Shown here: in pieces, positions 12,715-25,266 of the stretch
Position numbering within the stretch: the first letter of the stretch is position 1
Layout of the letters: the number at the start of each line of letters is the position of its first letter
NCBI GenBank assembly: GCA_947247005.1
Contig: OX365950.1
Coordinates: forward strand, 6,026,720-6,090,719
Length of the DNA stretch: 64,000 bases
Direction: 5' to 3'
Origin: Spisula solida
Taxonomy: Eukaryota; Mollusca; Bivalvia; Venerida; Mactridae
Made by a program: the position numbers and the translations under genes
The notes under the pieces: model-generated
What the model was told of the DNA's origin: nothing
Database searches by the model: none
What the model saw: only the letters and a program-made list of their open reading frames with translations

Positions 12715-13716
12715 CTACTCCGATTGTTCTTTTTCTTCTGGCCATTTCATTTCAATCCAGTATTTGAACTCACTTTCTTTCACTTCGTGTTTGTCACCAG
12801 TCTTGTTGAGGTAAAAGATACGTCCATCTTTAGACCATGCTGCATCGATCTCGTCCGGGGATTTAGATTGCACACTCGATAAAACCTCAAAGTTTAACTT
12901 GGTCAGATCCTCACATATGAAAACTCCGGTTTTCTTCAGCAGTTTTTTGTTATAGAAGATAAAGTTACGCAGCAGACGAGATTGAAATTTAACGATAATC
13001 TGTTGTTTGTTCTGTTTACGTCTACCAACCCTGTGAGCGATGTCGATGTCACTAAGTCTGAGATTTAGATGAATATCTTGCATCTTTTCGTTCAGAACTT
13101 TGCAGACTAGTGACGTGGTTTCTTCGGCACTTTCGTTAGATGAAACTGGCACTCCATTTATCCGAATACTATTTCGCCGGGAATATTGTTCCAGACTATT
13201 CATTGATAAGTCAGTTTTGTAGACGGCAGCATCGAGATCAGACCTGAGTTGGTCTTTATCATCTTTAAGGTTTAGATTTTCGTTTTCAAGTGCTTTAATT
13301 TTCTCTTTTAGCTCATCGTTTTCTTTTTCTTTATCAAACAATCTACCTTCGAGTATTTCTATTCGTTTTGATACTGAGTCTAATAGTTCATCTTTCACTT
13401 GATTCAGTACTTCTTTAATCATGTTCTTAAGAGAAACGTCACCCTTGGTAATAACATTTGATAATTTCTCGTTCATTTCTTTAAGCTGTGTTTTAATTTC
13501 AGACATTTGCGGACTACTTTCATCAGTAATGGTTTGTTTACCTTTCTTTTTGGTACTAGGTTCAGTTGGTTCTTTCTGCTGTTTTGTTTCAGCCATAGTT
13601 GGCTTTTGTTTACATTTGCGGGTTTTGATGTTTTCACTACTATTTTCCTTATCTTCTATCATTGACACTTCAACACAGGTATTGTCCTCTTTACTATTAC
13701 TTTTAATTTGACTCAT
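12715..13716 (-). CDS. LINE ORF1 protein (RNA-binding chaperone type), copy 1
   Basis: 333 residues, intact. The N-terminus is basic and polar. Residues about 65-175 are rich in K, E, L and N with heptad-like spacing (IEILEGRLFDKEKENDELKE), a probable trimerising coiled coil. Residues about 180-300 match the RRM and C-terminal region of L1/Tx1-type ORF1p (RRNSIRINGVP, then DIDIAHRVGRR and KKTGVFICEDLT). ORF1p coats its own RNA in the ribonucleoprotein particle that moves the LINE. The frame is open although ORF2 is broken. It lies about 2.5 kb upstream of ORF2 on the same strand. Confidence 0.88.
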   Translation of the reverse strand: MSQIKSNSKEDNTCVEVSMIEDKENSSENIKTRKCKQKPTMAETKQQKEPTEPSTKKKGKQTITDESSPQMSEIKTQLKEMNEKLSNVITKGDVSLKNMIKEVLNQVKDELLDSVSKRIEILEGRLFDKEKENDELKEKIKALENENLNLKDDKDQLRSDLDAAVYKTDLSMNSLEQYSRRNSIRINGVPVSSNESAEETTSLVCKVLNEKMQDIHLNLRLSDIDIAHRVGRRKQNKQQIIVKFQSRLLRNFIFYNKKLLKKTGVFICEDLTKLNFEVLSSVQSKSPDEIDAAWSKDGRIFYLNKTGDKHEVKESEFKYWIEMKWPEEKEQSE

Positions 13717-14053
13717 GGTGTAACGAACTTATGTTGAGCAGTATACTTGAAAAATTTGGCAAGCGGAGGTCTTGACTAAACACTTTTGCAATCAAAACAT
13801 TGAAGTTCAAAATTAGAGTACATCAGCAAATATGGCGTCCACCATAACAATATGAAAGATAGTTGAGTATCGAGTATTTTCAATAGTTACCAACCATAGA
13901 CACAATATTATCCAGAATTACAATTCCGTTCACAAGACACAGTTCCCAAGAATAACATAGATCCAAAAAAGTCTCTTGTAGGTTGTTAAAGAAGGCAAAG
14001 ATTCACAATTTTCACGAGAAAATATAAACGTGTCATGTTTTGATTTGTTAAAG

Positions 14054-15724
14054 CACGGTTTAGTTAGTAATTAAAAGTAAAACTACACTAGTCGAATGTT
14101 CTAAGTACACACTTTGTATTTTTCATTTAATTGAAAAAATATTAGACCTATCTGTGAATCGAATGTACCATTGGAGTCAGGAAACTATTGTCTATCACGT
14201 TGAGTTAATTACCATTCTAAAATATAATAACAACATATTAGAAAACGAACATTTAGTTCACTGCTTAAAACAACGAAGTCGCACATCAATATCGTGTATG
14301 ACCACAGTCTGCCCTGTTGATAGCCTGACATCTCTGAGGCTTTGAATTGATAAAGATGTGTACTAATTGCTAAGGGTGTGCATTTAGTGTAGGTAAAGGG
14401 TGCGTTATGAGTTCCTATACGGTCTGGTGTTGTCGTCGTGCTCGGATGCGACACCCAAACTCATCGCAGACGTAATCTATCGGATTTAGGTCCAGGCTAC
14501 AAGGCGACCATACCATCGTGCAACCTAATTAAAAAATTGCATTAAAATGTAATGAGAATGTGTTCGTATCTTACAAAAGACATGATTGATAGAAAAAAAG
14601 TGAGTTTTGTTAAATTTTAGTAGTAATTCGGATGATAAGTGCCTATTGAAAGTTACTTCCATGCTCAAACTAAAATTGCTCCATACAACTGAATGGACCT
14701 ATTCTGTTCAGTTCAACGATTCCACATTATTTCACGATCTTAAAGTGATACAACTATCAGTCAGATGTTGTCATAATCATGTTTTGACGCATTCAACGAC
14801 TAAATGTAAATGACGTCATGTGACGTCTCAATTTTTAATCGAGTCAATATAAACATGCATTTTTTTCGTGAATTAAATGCAGCTACCATAATCATAATTA
14901 TGTGCATGAGTTAAGAACCCCGAAACAGACAATTAATGGATTAAATCTTACCCGTCTTATTGACATGCCGCTTTCAAGCATTCCTATCGCACTTGCGCAC
15001 TCCTCAAGCGTCATTTACGTCATATAATACGAAATATTTTTATGGCTTTATGTTTGGGGGTCAAACATCCATCGTGTATGAAATGCTTTGAACACATTTA
15101 CACATATTTGAGATGTGTGCACTAGAAAAATGTGATTTTATCATTTTCGTCACGTATCAATGATTTTTACGTAGATCTTGATTTTTCTTTTTCTGTATTA
15201 AAGACAAATATCCACATATGATATCTATACAGTTTTAGTGAGTTTAGATAAGTATGTTCCTGATTTATTCTAGTTCTAAAAGTGTGTACTTAGAACATTC
15301 GTCAAGTGTATATGAATTGTATGACATATTTACCAGTGTTCGGCCACATTGCCTTCACATCACAGAGCTATAGTTCGATAGTAGGTTCAGAGCACCAAAG
15401 TGTATTTTTACAATAAAATAGCGATATCAAACTTCTTTGAAATCGCGAATTTGCCAGACAAAAAGAGGCGAAATACTCTTCATACGATAGATTGCTAGAC
15501 CCTCAGCAAATATAGTTTTCAACATCAATGTATGATATGAGTAAACGATTCTAATCCACATGTAGATTTATGTCGGGACCTAAATTCATATTTGTTTATG
15601 GATGGGAAATTCAAGTCGTGTTGATTTAAGCATGATTAATGAGTTTTTTGTTTATGCTCCAGTATTTCACTAGAAGAAGAGGATGATGAACTATATGGCG
15701 GGGTGTTTGTATCAAAGTTTTTTT
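14054..15724. repeat. Segment A1, middle copy of the flanking repeat
   Basis: 446 bp plus the 1,223-bp element at 14086-15308 and its TA. It joins the 5' end of LINE copy 1 to the 3' end of LINE copy 2. Its sequence is identical by eye to A2. Confidence 0.85.
14086..15308. mobile_element. Non-autonomous Tc1/mariner-like element (1,223 bp), copy 1
   Basis: The left end CACTAGTCGAATGTTC and the inverted right end CACTTGACGAATGTTC extend to a 30-bp terminal inverted repeat with two mismatches. TA flanks both ends (14084-14085, 15309-15310). No transposase ORF is present (longest about 80 codons). The superfamily is inferred from TA targeting only. Confidence 0.87.
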
Positions 15725-16024
15725 CGTTTTTAACATTTTTTATTTTCATAAGACTTATTATACAGCTATACACAATACATAATATACAAACAATTTTGTC
15801 AAAAAAAAATGTGAAACTAATTCCTGAATCTTTATGATATTATTCATTATTGTCATTATGATTTTTGTAGTATATATATAGTGGAGGGGGGAGAGTTATG
15901 AGGACAGTCGCTTAGAAGATATGTTGTGGTTGTAGAGAGTGAGAAAGGAAAGTAAGAGAAAGATAATAAGAAATGGTTACGGGTTCGGGGAATTTACACA
16001 ATATCACTATTTGAGTTATACAAG

Positions 16025-19000
16025 TTATGAAAACTTCTGCCATTTTCTGTTACAGATTTGGAGTTTGTTTTTGAATAGTGCGATTGTTTGTTCCAGTTTT
16101 TTTCGATAGTTAATGTATTCTTTAAATGACTGAATCGTCGGTGTGTGTTTATTGTATTTACATTTAAATATGAAATATTTTGCAAGCAGTATAATATAGT
16201 TGGTAATAAGCCCATCTTCTTCTGTATTCTTTATAATGTTGCAAACTGAAATATTTTGAAATGTGATATTTAAGTCTTTTGAAAGTTTTTGTACTAGATA
16301 TGACCTAACTTCAGCCCAAAAACTTTGTACAATATGACATTCCCAGAACATATGGTATATAGAGTCTGGTTGTCTATTGCAAAAATCACATAAGCTTGAC
16401 TGGGTTATATGACACATGTGTAAAAATGAATTGTCGGGTATTATATTCATGAGGTATTTATACTGAAATTCTCTAAGTTTAGTGTCTATTGTAATAGTAT
16501 TCGTTTGTTGGAAAATTTTAACCCATTCTGTGTCTTCTATGGTGAACCTGAGATTCCATTTTTGTTTGTATTTTGGTACTGTTGATAGTTTAGTCTTGAT
16601 TAGTGAATTATATGCAATCTTACTTAATTTGCTTTTTCCATTTAGTCTATCGATTAGGTAGTTTGGTGGGTTGTATGTTATAATTTCGTTTTGCATTTGT
16701 GTCTTCCATTCTTTCGGTATGTTTTTAATGAGGGTATAGTATTTCAAGTAGTCTCCATTAGGGATATCATATAGAAATTTCATCTGCTCGAAGCTGTGGA
16801 ATATTTTGTGTCTGAAGTCAAATATATGTTCTACATACTGGATTCCTTTACTGAACCAGGTGTTATAGTAAAATAACTCATTTTTATTTATATGTTTTAT
16901 ACTTGAATTATTCCAGATGATTTGTTTGGATGTTTGGATTTCAGTGTTTAGGGTGTTGACCTTAGACCATGAAATCAATATATCCTTTAAAAATTTTGAT
17001 TTTATATTGAGACTTTTACAGTCTTTTTCAGTAATATAACATTTAAATAGTAATAATCCTCCATATTTTTCTAATTCGGTCTTGTAATGAAAACTCCAGT
17101 TGGCGTTTGAATTAAAAATTCTTTTTATCCAGCTTATATTTAGTGAATCTAGAAAACATTCCATGTCTATCATTTTTAGACCCCCGTCTTTGTATTCTTG
17201 AATTATTTGTTTACGTGATATTTTATCAGGTTTTGAATTCCACAAGAAATCAAAGAAAATTGTATTGATCAATTTTATAAAATGTGCTGGTGGGTTTTGT
17301 AACACAGTAAGGGGATAAATTAGCTTTGGAAGAACAAATGTTTTTAGAACTGCTATTTTTCCAATGAGTGTTCAGTTCCATTTTTTCCATTGTTTTAGGA
17401 CATTTTTACATTCTATTATCTTATTTGCTACATTTAGATCATACATTGAAGATATCTTATTACTGAAGGTAATTCCTAACGTAGTTGCCTCCGACGAAGT
17501 CCATTCAAATTCGTTGTCAAAGACAATATCTGTATTTTTTAGACTTCCAATGCGCAGGACTGAGCATTTGTTTCTATTAAGTTTAAGCCCAGATGTTTTA
17601 CCAAAATCGTCAAGGGTTTTTATAAGATTTTCGAAAGACGTTCGATTTCCTTTAAGTAGAAAGCTAGCATCGTCTGCAAAAAGAGTTTGTTTTGTGCTTT
17701 TATTGTTTAAATTAATACCTTCTATAGCATCGTTGTTTTCTATAGAAATAGATAAAAACTCAATACATAGGATAAAAAGATACGGTGATAGAGGACATCC
17801 TTGCCGTACACCACTCTTAATGTTAAAAAAGTCAGAAAAATGACCATTATTAGTTATACAGCCCTTCGCATTTGCATAAAAAACTTCAACCCATTGTATG
17901 AGCGAATCGCAAAAATTTAGTTCTTTTAAACATTTATACATGAATTCATGATTTAAACTATCAAATGCTTTTTGGAAATCAGAAAAGAATATGAGACCTG
18001 GTTCATTGTTAAGTTGCATTTTTTCTATTGTTTCAATAATTGTTCTCACATTCTCTCCTATATATCTTCCCTTGATGAACCCAGTTTGGTTTTCGTTAAC
18101 TATACTATCTACAACCTTTTTTATTCTATTAGCAATAACTTTTGAGGCAATTTTATAATCGACATTTAATAGTGATATTGGTCTCCAATTATTAATTGAC
18201 AAAGGATCTTTATTCTTCTTTGGTATTAATGTTATGATACTCTGGGTTTGAAGTTCTGTTAACTTCCCTATGTCGTAAGAGTAATTTAGTGAGTTAACTA
18301 GGAATGTTTTAATATCGTTCCAAAATATCTTATAGAATTCGACAGATAACCCGTCTGAACCAGGGCTTTTGTTATTATTCATTTCTCTTAGTGCGATGGA
18401 ACATTCATATTCTGAAATTATTCCACTAGTGAGTGTTTTATTATCTTCTGATAGGGTATTGTGTCCATTTGAGAAAAAAGTATTATTGCGGGTTAGACTT
18501 TCGTTAATTTTATATAAATCAGCATAAAAGTTTTTACAGTATGATAAAATATCATTGCTGTTTGTAACTATCGTGTCATTATCAGTTTTCAATTGGTGCA
18601 TGGTTTTACTTTCAGCTCTTTTGCGCTCTAGATTCGCAAAATATTTAGTATTTTTTTCCGCCCCTTCAATCCATTCGGCACGTGATCTTAAAATAATGCC
18701 TTTAATCTTTTCTTCAGTTATATCTTTTAATATTTTTTGTTGGTTAAGTAGTTCGTTATGTAGGTTTTCATTACTTGGTTCAGAGCAGATTTTACGTTCT
18801 AATCTTTCAATATTTTGTTGTATTTTTAATTCTTTTTCTTTGTTTATTTTTTGTAGTTTACTGGAATATTTAATGGCTTCATTCCGGACTGTGCCTTTAA
18901 CTAGTTCCCATAAAGTATTTGGGTTTGAATCCTTATTTATATTAGCTGTTTCATTAATTGCCTGCTTGACTTTTGTTTGGAAATCTGTATTTAACAATAT

Positions 19001-19715
19001 TGAGTTATTTATTTTGAAGAATCCTCGTCCACGCTCTGTTGACGCGAGTTCAAGATCAAATGTAACAACGGAGTGGTCGGATTTAAAGCCCATTTTAATA
19101 TAACAATCTTTCACATGATTTAAGATGTTGGACGAGACTAAGAAGTAATCTAGTCTACAATATATTGGTGGTTTATGATTAGATTGCCATGTAAACTGTT
19201 TCAAATTGGGATGCTTTAGTCTCCAAATATCATATATATCATTATTTTCCATGATCTCTTGAATTCTTTTTGAACATTTCCTGTGTGTAGTTTTGTTACC
19301 ATTTAGTTTGTCAATATTTACATCAATTATTGTATTGAAATCACCACCTATTACAAATGTTTCATCACTATTATCCATAAGTATGTTTTCTAAAATATTT
19401 AATAGTTCCTCGTCATCTTTATTAGGTCCGTATATGTTCACGAGAAGTAGGCTTTTACCGTCGATCTCTATATTTAATTATTGGAGGCGTCCTTGTTTGT
19501 ATTCTTTATAGGACTTAAGTGTAAAGTTGACATTTTCATTTATGAATATACCTATCCCTTTTCCATTCATCATAATTATTTGATGTACAGTGTATTTCTT
19601 GTAAAAAACTTATTGCAAATTTATTAAGTTTCAACCATTCGAACAATTCGATTCTTTTTGTTTTCGATGCTATACCCTTGACGTTAAGCGTACAGAACTT
19701 AATACATGTACTCAT
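16025..19715 (-). pseudogene. LINE ORF2, copy 2 (broken)
   Basis: Same domains and the same frameshift and two in-frame stops as 6484-10174; the TGA is at 17374-17372. Differences seen: N for Y in the NSNA(N/Y)WSF stretch and N for T near the C-terminus (FKNKLQ versus FKTKLQ). The shared lesions mean both copies descend from one already dead LINE. Confidence 0.93.
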
Positions 19716-22255
19716 TAACTACAGTGTAGTGTATAATTTACAATGAACAGTACTGCGCATAGAAATATTAAACTTTCTGTATTTGAAATGGAAGAATTTG
19801 TAATTGAAGTTATTCCCCTTGATTGTAAGAGCTGAAAAGACGAGAGGAAGGGGGTCTGGGAAAAGAAAGAAAGAAGAGGATATAGAAGGATTACAGTTAG
19901 AAAAAATGCCTGTCGAACAGGGGGTTAAACTCATACAGGCGAAAAGAAACATTGCGTTTCTATTTGAAATCGTTTGTAGAAAAAGACGTCAAAATGTGTC
20001 TAGGTTGGATAATTGCATATTGTTGTTTTATGATATGTTACCTGAGATGTCTTATATACATTTTGGTGTTAACATATAGCATGTATACTTCTTTAAAAGA
20101 AGGTAGGTTGTGGCATAAAAAACGTTCCAACTGATGAAAACAAATCAGTACGCATATACATGTACAATGTACAACAACTATCAACAATTATTACCATTAC
20201 TTGCATGAATATACTACAAATATATATTGCCAGTAAGATAAATAGCATGCAGGCGAAAAACAAGCATAACGTTCCTATTTGAAATAATTTGTAAAAACGA
20301 TTTCTAATGTGTCAAGGTTAGATTATAGTGTTGTTGTATTATTATATGTTTGTATAAATATATTATATTCATTAGGGTCGACATTTGCGTGTAGGCAGAT
20401 AGAATATAGACATGTACTTAAAAACAAAAGAATACAAAAAAGCAAAAATACATATTCCAAGTGTAGTAACATAATCATGTTTAAAAGGTACAACAAGTAT
20501 CACCATGCTAACTGCCGTTACTAGATTACATTAATATTGTATATATTACAATATAGGTAAACAACACACAGAAAATTAAGATTTCAATCCTGTTTTGTCA
20601 ACATTTAAGGATACGAGGAGGACATTACAACGTGATTGTGTTATTATAAAAGACCTAAAATGTACGTTTACGAGCAGGCTAATGTAAATAACCGACGTGA
20701 AAGAAATTGTAATAGGAGAAAAAATCTTATCAATATGAGGACTTTTATTATAATAAAAGCGTAAAGACGTGTTAATGTGCAACATACATGCGTAAGAACA
20801 AAACAAAACGTATTGTCAGTCAGGAGTAAATATAACTGTTACGTACTGCTATATCCATCATTATTGAAGTGTAGGGGATGTTTTTGTAAAAAAATAGATG
20901 TACATCAATTTTTTAATATCATTATAATAGATATGTGTTGGTACTAGTTATAAAGCATAACATTGCCATCAAAGGTATGTACCATGTTGGATATGAGAAT
21001 GTAATTCTAAGAAATCGGTTGCTGTCAAGCCGAAAACGGTATTTATAATACCGCGCACTTAATCGGGTTAATACATGTAAAGCAATATATTTAATATAAT
21101 TAGTACTTAAAGCATGTACTGACAAAGAAATCATGCGTGCAATATTTATATTTGCAGCTCAAAAACATAACGATGTTCCTAATGTCTAGTTATAAATCAT
21201 ACATGGAGGAATACGCCTCTAATACATTACAATACAGACAAAATACCATATCTTTGAGTGTACATGTCAAGTGCGCAACGTGCCAGTATACATTCTTATA
21301 TATATTTCCCTTGCGTCGTGACCTTTCATGTGTAAAGGAGACGAGAATGGAATCACAGAAAGTATTTATTGATAGAGAAATATAATCATGCAGACATGAG
21401 TACGTTCCCAAATAAAATCGCTTCAATCTAGCTAAATGTATACAAACATACAACGCACTTGAAGATTCCTGTTATATGTAACCTTGGCGATATATCGAAA
21501 TGCAAGGAAACATATTAGGAAAAAAAATAAATATCAAAAAGTACGACACCATTGTCTTATAATGTAAGCATTTAACACTATATTGTAACATACTTAAGCC
21601 ATACAACGCCTTTGACCCCTCAAATACGTAAACAGACGGCACTTACAAACCACAGACTTGCAATCTCCAGAATAGTAATGGTTACCAGTATCCAGTGCGC
21701 AGCCATATTGAGAAAAACAAAACGTGCCCATCTCGATGGGTCAAGAAACCGCATCATAATTATACTATGACAATACATTAATTTGGATATAGACACTTCG
21801 TACTACACATATTTTGCTGATTTGTATGTGATAATTTTATTTAATCATTTATTCAATTACTCATACAGTAGCAATAGGAGTAATAACTTGTTGTGCTATG
21901 ATGTGTGCGTTATGTACTTCTATCGATTTGATGGAAGAAAACAATAAATTATCATAATTTAGTACTATTGATTTACCGAAGCAATGTCGAAATGTATTAA
22001 TTAAAGTACATAATATACATAATTATATAATTATTGTAGGTCGCACAATCTTATGAAGTAGGACACATTCATTCGAGCGTTTATTGAAGTAATACATTCA
22101 TGATTTCCTTCATTCACTTATATTTGTCGTGAGTTAAATAAACACAGAGAGGTTTAATACTACAACTGGCTATCAATGAATTTACACTTCACAGAAAAGT
22201 ATACGCGCTGCTTTTATCATAAGTATGTCCAAAGTTTTGAATAAATTGATGAGAT

Positions 22256-23257
22256 CTACTCCGATTGTTCTTTTTCTTCTGGCCATTTCATTTCAATCCA
22301 GTATTTGAACTCACTTTCTTTCACTTCGTGTTTGTCACCAGTCTTGTTGAGGTAAAAGATACGTCCATCTTTAGACCATGCTGCATCGATCTCGTCCGGG
22401 GATTTAGATTGCACACTCGATAAAACCTCAAAGTTTAACTTGGTCAGATCCTCACATATGAAAACTCCGGTTTTCTTCAGCAGTTTTTTGTTATAGAAGA
22501 TAAAGTTACGCAGCAGACGAGATTGAAATTTAACGATAATCTGTTGTTTGTTCTGTTTACGTCTACCAACCCTGTGAGCGATGTCGATGTCACTAAGTCT
22601 GAGATTTAGATGAATATCTTGCATCTTTTCGTTCAGAACTTTGCAGACTAGTGACGTGGTTTCTTCGGCACTTTCGTTAGATGAAACTGGCACTCCATTT
22701 ATCCGAATACTATTTCGCCGGGAATATTGTTCCAGACTATTCATTGATAAGTCAGTTTTGTAGACGGCAGCATCGAGATCAGACCTGAGTTGGTCTTTAT
22801 CATCTTTAAGGTTTAGATTTTCGTTTTCAAGTGCTTTAATTTTCTCTTTTAGCTCATCGTTTTCTTTTTCTTTATCAAACAATCTACCTTCGAGTATTTC
22901 TATTCGTTTTGATACTGAGTCTAATAGTTCATCTTTCACTTGATTCAGTACTTCTTTAATCATGTTCTTAAGAGAAACGTCACCCTTGGTAATAACATTT
23001 GATAATTTCTCGTTCATTTCTTTAAGCTGTGTTTTAATTTCAGACATTTGCGGACTACTTTCATCAGTAATGGTTTGTTTACCTTTTTTTTTGGTACTAG
23101 GTTCAGTTGGTTCTTTCTGCTGTTTTGTTTCAGCCATAGTTGGCTTTTGTTTACATTTGCGGGTTTTGATGTTTTCACTACTATTTTCCTTATCTTCTAT
23201 CATTGACACTTCAACACAGGTATTGTCCTCTTTACTATTACTTTTAATTTGACTCAT
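22256..23257 (-). CDS. LINE ORF1 protein, copy 2
   Basis: 333 residues with the same translation as copy 1. The one nucleotide difference noticed in the frame (near 23085) does not change the protein. Coiled coil then RRM-like and C-terminal domain, as described at 12715-13716. Confidence 0.88.
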   Translation of the reverse strand: MSQIKSNSKEDNTCVEVSMIEDKENSSENIKTRKCKQKPTMAETKQQKEPTEPSTKKKGKQTITDESSPQMSEIKTQLKEMNEKLSNVITKGDVSLKNMIKEVLNQVKDELLDSVSKRIEILEGRLFDKEKENDELKEKIKALENENLNLKDDKDQLRSDLDAAVYKTDLSMNSLEQYSRRNSIRINGVPVSSNESAEETTSLVCKVLNEKMQDIHLNLRLSDIDIAHRVGRRKQNKQQIIVKFQSRLLRNFIFYNKKLLKKTGVFICEDLTKLNFEVLSSVQSKSPDEIDAAWSKDGRIFYLNKTGDKHEVKESEFKYWIEMKWPEEKEQSE

Positions 23258-23594
23258 GGTGTAACGAACTTATGTTGAGCAGTATACTTGAAAAATTTGG
23301 CAAGCGGAGGTCTTGACTAAACACTTTTGCAATCAAAACATTGAAGTTCAAAATTAGAGTACATCAGCAAATATGGCGTCCACCATAACAATATGAAAGA
23401 TAGTTGAGTATCGAGTATTTTCAATAGTTACCAACCATAGACACAATATTATCCAGAATTACAATTCCGTTCACAAGACACAGTTCCCAAGAATAACATA
23501 GATCCAAAAAAGTCTCTTGTAGGTTGTTAAAGAAGGCAAAGATTCACAATTTTCACGAGAAAATATAAACGTGTCATGTTTTGATTTGTTAAAG

Positions 23595-25266
23595 CACGGT
23601 TTAGTTAGTAATTAAAAGTAAAACTACACTAGTCGAATGTTCTAAGTACACACTTTGTATTTTTCATTTAATTGAAAAAATATTAGACCTATCTGTGAAT
23701 CGAATGTACCATTGGAGTCAGGAAACTATTGTCTATCACGTTGAGTTAATTACCATTCTAAAATATAATAACAACATATTAGAAAACGAACATTTAGTTC
23801 ACTGCTTAAAACAACGAAGTCGCACATCAATATCGTGTATGACCACAGTCTGCCCTGTTGATAGCCTGACATCTCTGAGGCTTTGAATTGATAAAGATGT
23901 GTACTAATTGCTAAGGGTGTGCATTTAGTGTAGGTAAAGGGTGCGTTATGAGTTCCTATACGGTCTGGTGTTGTCGTCGTGCTCGGATGCGACACCCAAA
24001 CTCATCGCAGACGTAATCTATCGGATTTAGGTCCAGGCTACAAGGCGACCATACCATCGTGCAACCTAATTAAAAAATTGCATTAAAATGTAATGAGAAT
24101 GTGTTCGTATCTTACAAAAGACATGATTGATAGAAAAAAAGTGAGTTTTGTTAAATTTTAGTAGTAATTCGGATGATAAGTGCCTATTGAAAGTTACTTC
24201 CATGCTCAAACTAAAATTGCTCCATACAACTGAATGGACCTATTCTGTTCAGTTCAACGATTCCACATTATTTCACGATCTTAAAGTGATACAACTATCA
24301 GTCAGATGTTGTCATAATCATGTTTTGACGCATTCAACGACTAAATGTAAATGACGTCATGTGACGTCTCAATTTTTAATCGAGTCAATATAAACATGCA
24401 TTTTTTTCGTGAATTAAATGCAGCTACCATAATCATAATTATGTGCATGAGTTAAGAACCCCGAAACAGACAATTAATGGATTAAATCTTACCCGTCTTA
24501 TTGACATGCCGCTTTCAAGCATTCCTATCGCACTTGCGCACTCCTCAAGCGTCATTTACGTCATATAATACGAAATATTTTTATGGCTTTATGTTTGGGG
24601 GTCAAACATCCATCGTGTATGAAATGCTTTGAACACATTTACACATATTTGAGATGTGTGCACTAGAAAAATGTGATTTTATCATTTTCGTCACGTATCA
24701 ATGATTTTTACGTAGATCTTGATTTTTCTTTTTCTGTATTAAAGACAAATATCCACATATGATATCTATACAGTTTTAGTGAGTTTAGATAAGTATGTTC
24801 CTGATTTATTCTAGTTCTAAAAGTGTGTACTTAGAACATTCGTCAAGTGTATATGAATTGTATGACATATTTACCAGTGTTCGGCCACATTGCCTTCACA
24901 TCACAGAGCTATAGTTCGATAGTAGGTTCAGAGCACCAAAGTGTATTTTTACAATAAAATAGCGATATCAAACTTCTTTGAAATCGCGAATTTGCCAGAC
25001 AAAAAGAGGCGAAATACTCTTCATACGATAGATTGCTAGACCCTCAGCAAATATAGTTTTCAACATCAATGTATGATATGAGTAAACGATTCTAATCCAC
25101 ATGTAGATTTATGTCGGGACCTAAATTCATATTTGTTTATGGATGGGAAATTCAAGTCGTGTTGATTTAAGCATGATTAATGAGTTTTTTGTTTATGCTC
25201 CAGTATTTCACTAGAAGAAGAGGATGATGAACTATATGGCGGGGTGTTTGTATCAAAGTTTTTTTC
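23595..25266. repeat. Segment A2, right copy of the flanking repeat
   Basis: 446 bp plus the second 1,223-bp element. It ends in the same T-run as A0 and A1, but then continues directly into unique DNA (AATAAATCATCGAG) instead of a LINE. It therefore shows the right side of the original target. Confidence 0.85.
23627..24849. mobile_element. Non-autonomous Tc1/mariner-like element (1,223 bp), copy 2
   Basis: Same element, same TA site (23625-23626 and 24850-24851) and same ends as 14086-15308. It was copied with the tandem unit. Confidence 0.87.

Larger units (their letters stand above)
6184..14053 (-). mobile_element. Full-length L1/Tx1-like LINE, copy 1
   Basis: Read on the minus strand: a 5' UTR of about 340 bp, ORF1 (13716-12715), a long spacer (12714-10175), ORF2 (10174-6484) and a 3' UTR of about 300 bp. 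AATAAA lies about 20 nt before an A-rich end that abuts the T-run of segment A, as expected for target-primed reverse transcription. Both ends coincide with the flanking A copies. The element is full-length but dead because of stops and a frameshift in ORF2. It is nearly identical to copy 2 at 15725-23594. Confidence 0.88.
15725..23594 (-). mobile_element. Full-length L1/Tx1-like LINE, copy 2
   Basis: Same layout as copy 1, offset by 9,541: ORF1 at 23257-22256, spacer 22255-19716 and ORF2 at 19715-16025. A few private substitutions separate it from copy 1. It carries the same ORF2 lesions. Confidence 0.88.
5547..25266. repeat. 9,541-bp tandem structure A0-LINE-A1-LINE-A2
   Basis: Every base from about 5770 to 15724 recurs 9,541 bases further on. 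Six substitutions were noticed by eye between the two 7.87-kb LINE copies (for example near 6534, 7560, 11278, 11396, 12535 and 13544), so identity is about 99.9%. A third copy of segment A (23595-25266) closes the array. The left edge of A0 coincides with the LINE 5' end and the right edge of A2 with the LINE 3' junction. The two LINEs share their disabling mutations, so the second copy arose by DNA duplication or unequal crossing over, not by a new retrotransposition. A false tandem duplication from assembly must also be considered. Confidence 0.93.

Noticed and set aside
5547..25266. LTR retrotransposon with A as the LTR
   Set aside because: The internal part encodes a LINE-type AP endonuclease and RT with no gag, protease, integrase or primer-binding site, and A lacks TG...CA ends.
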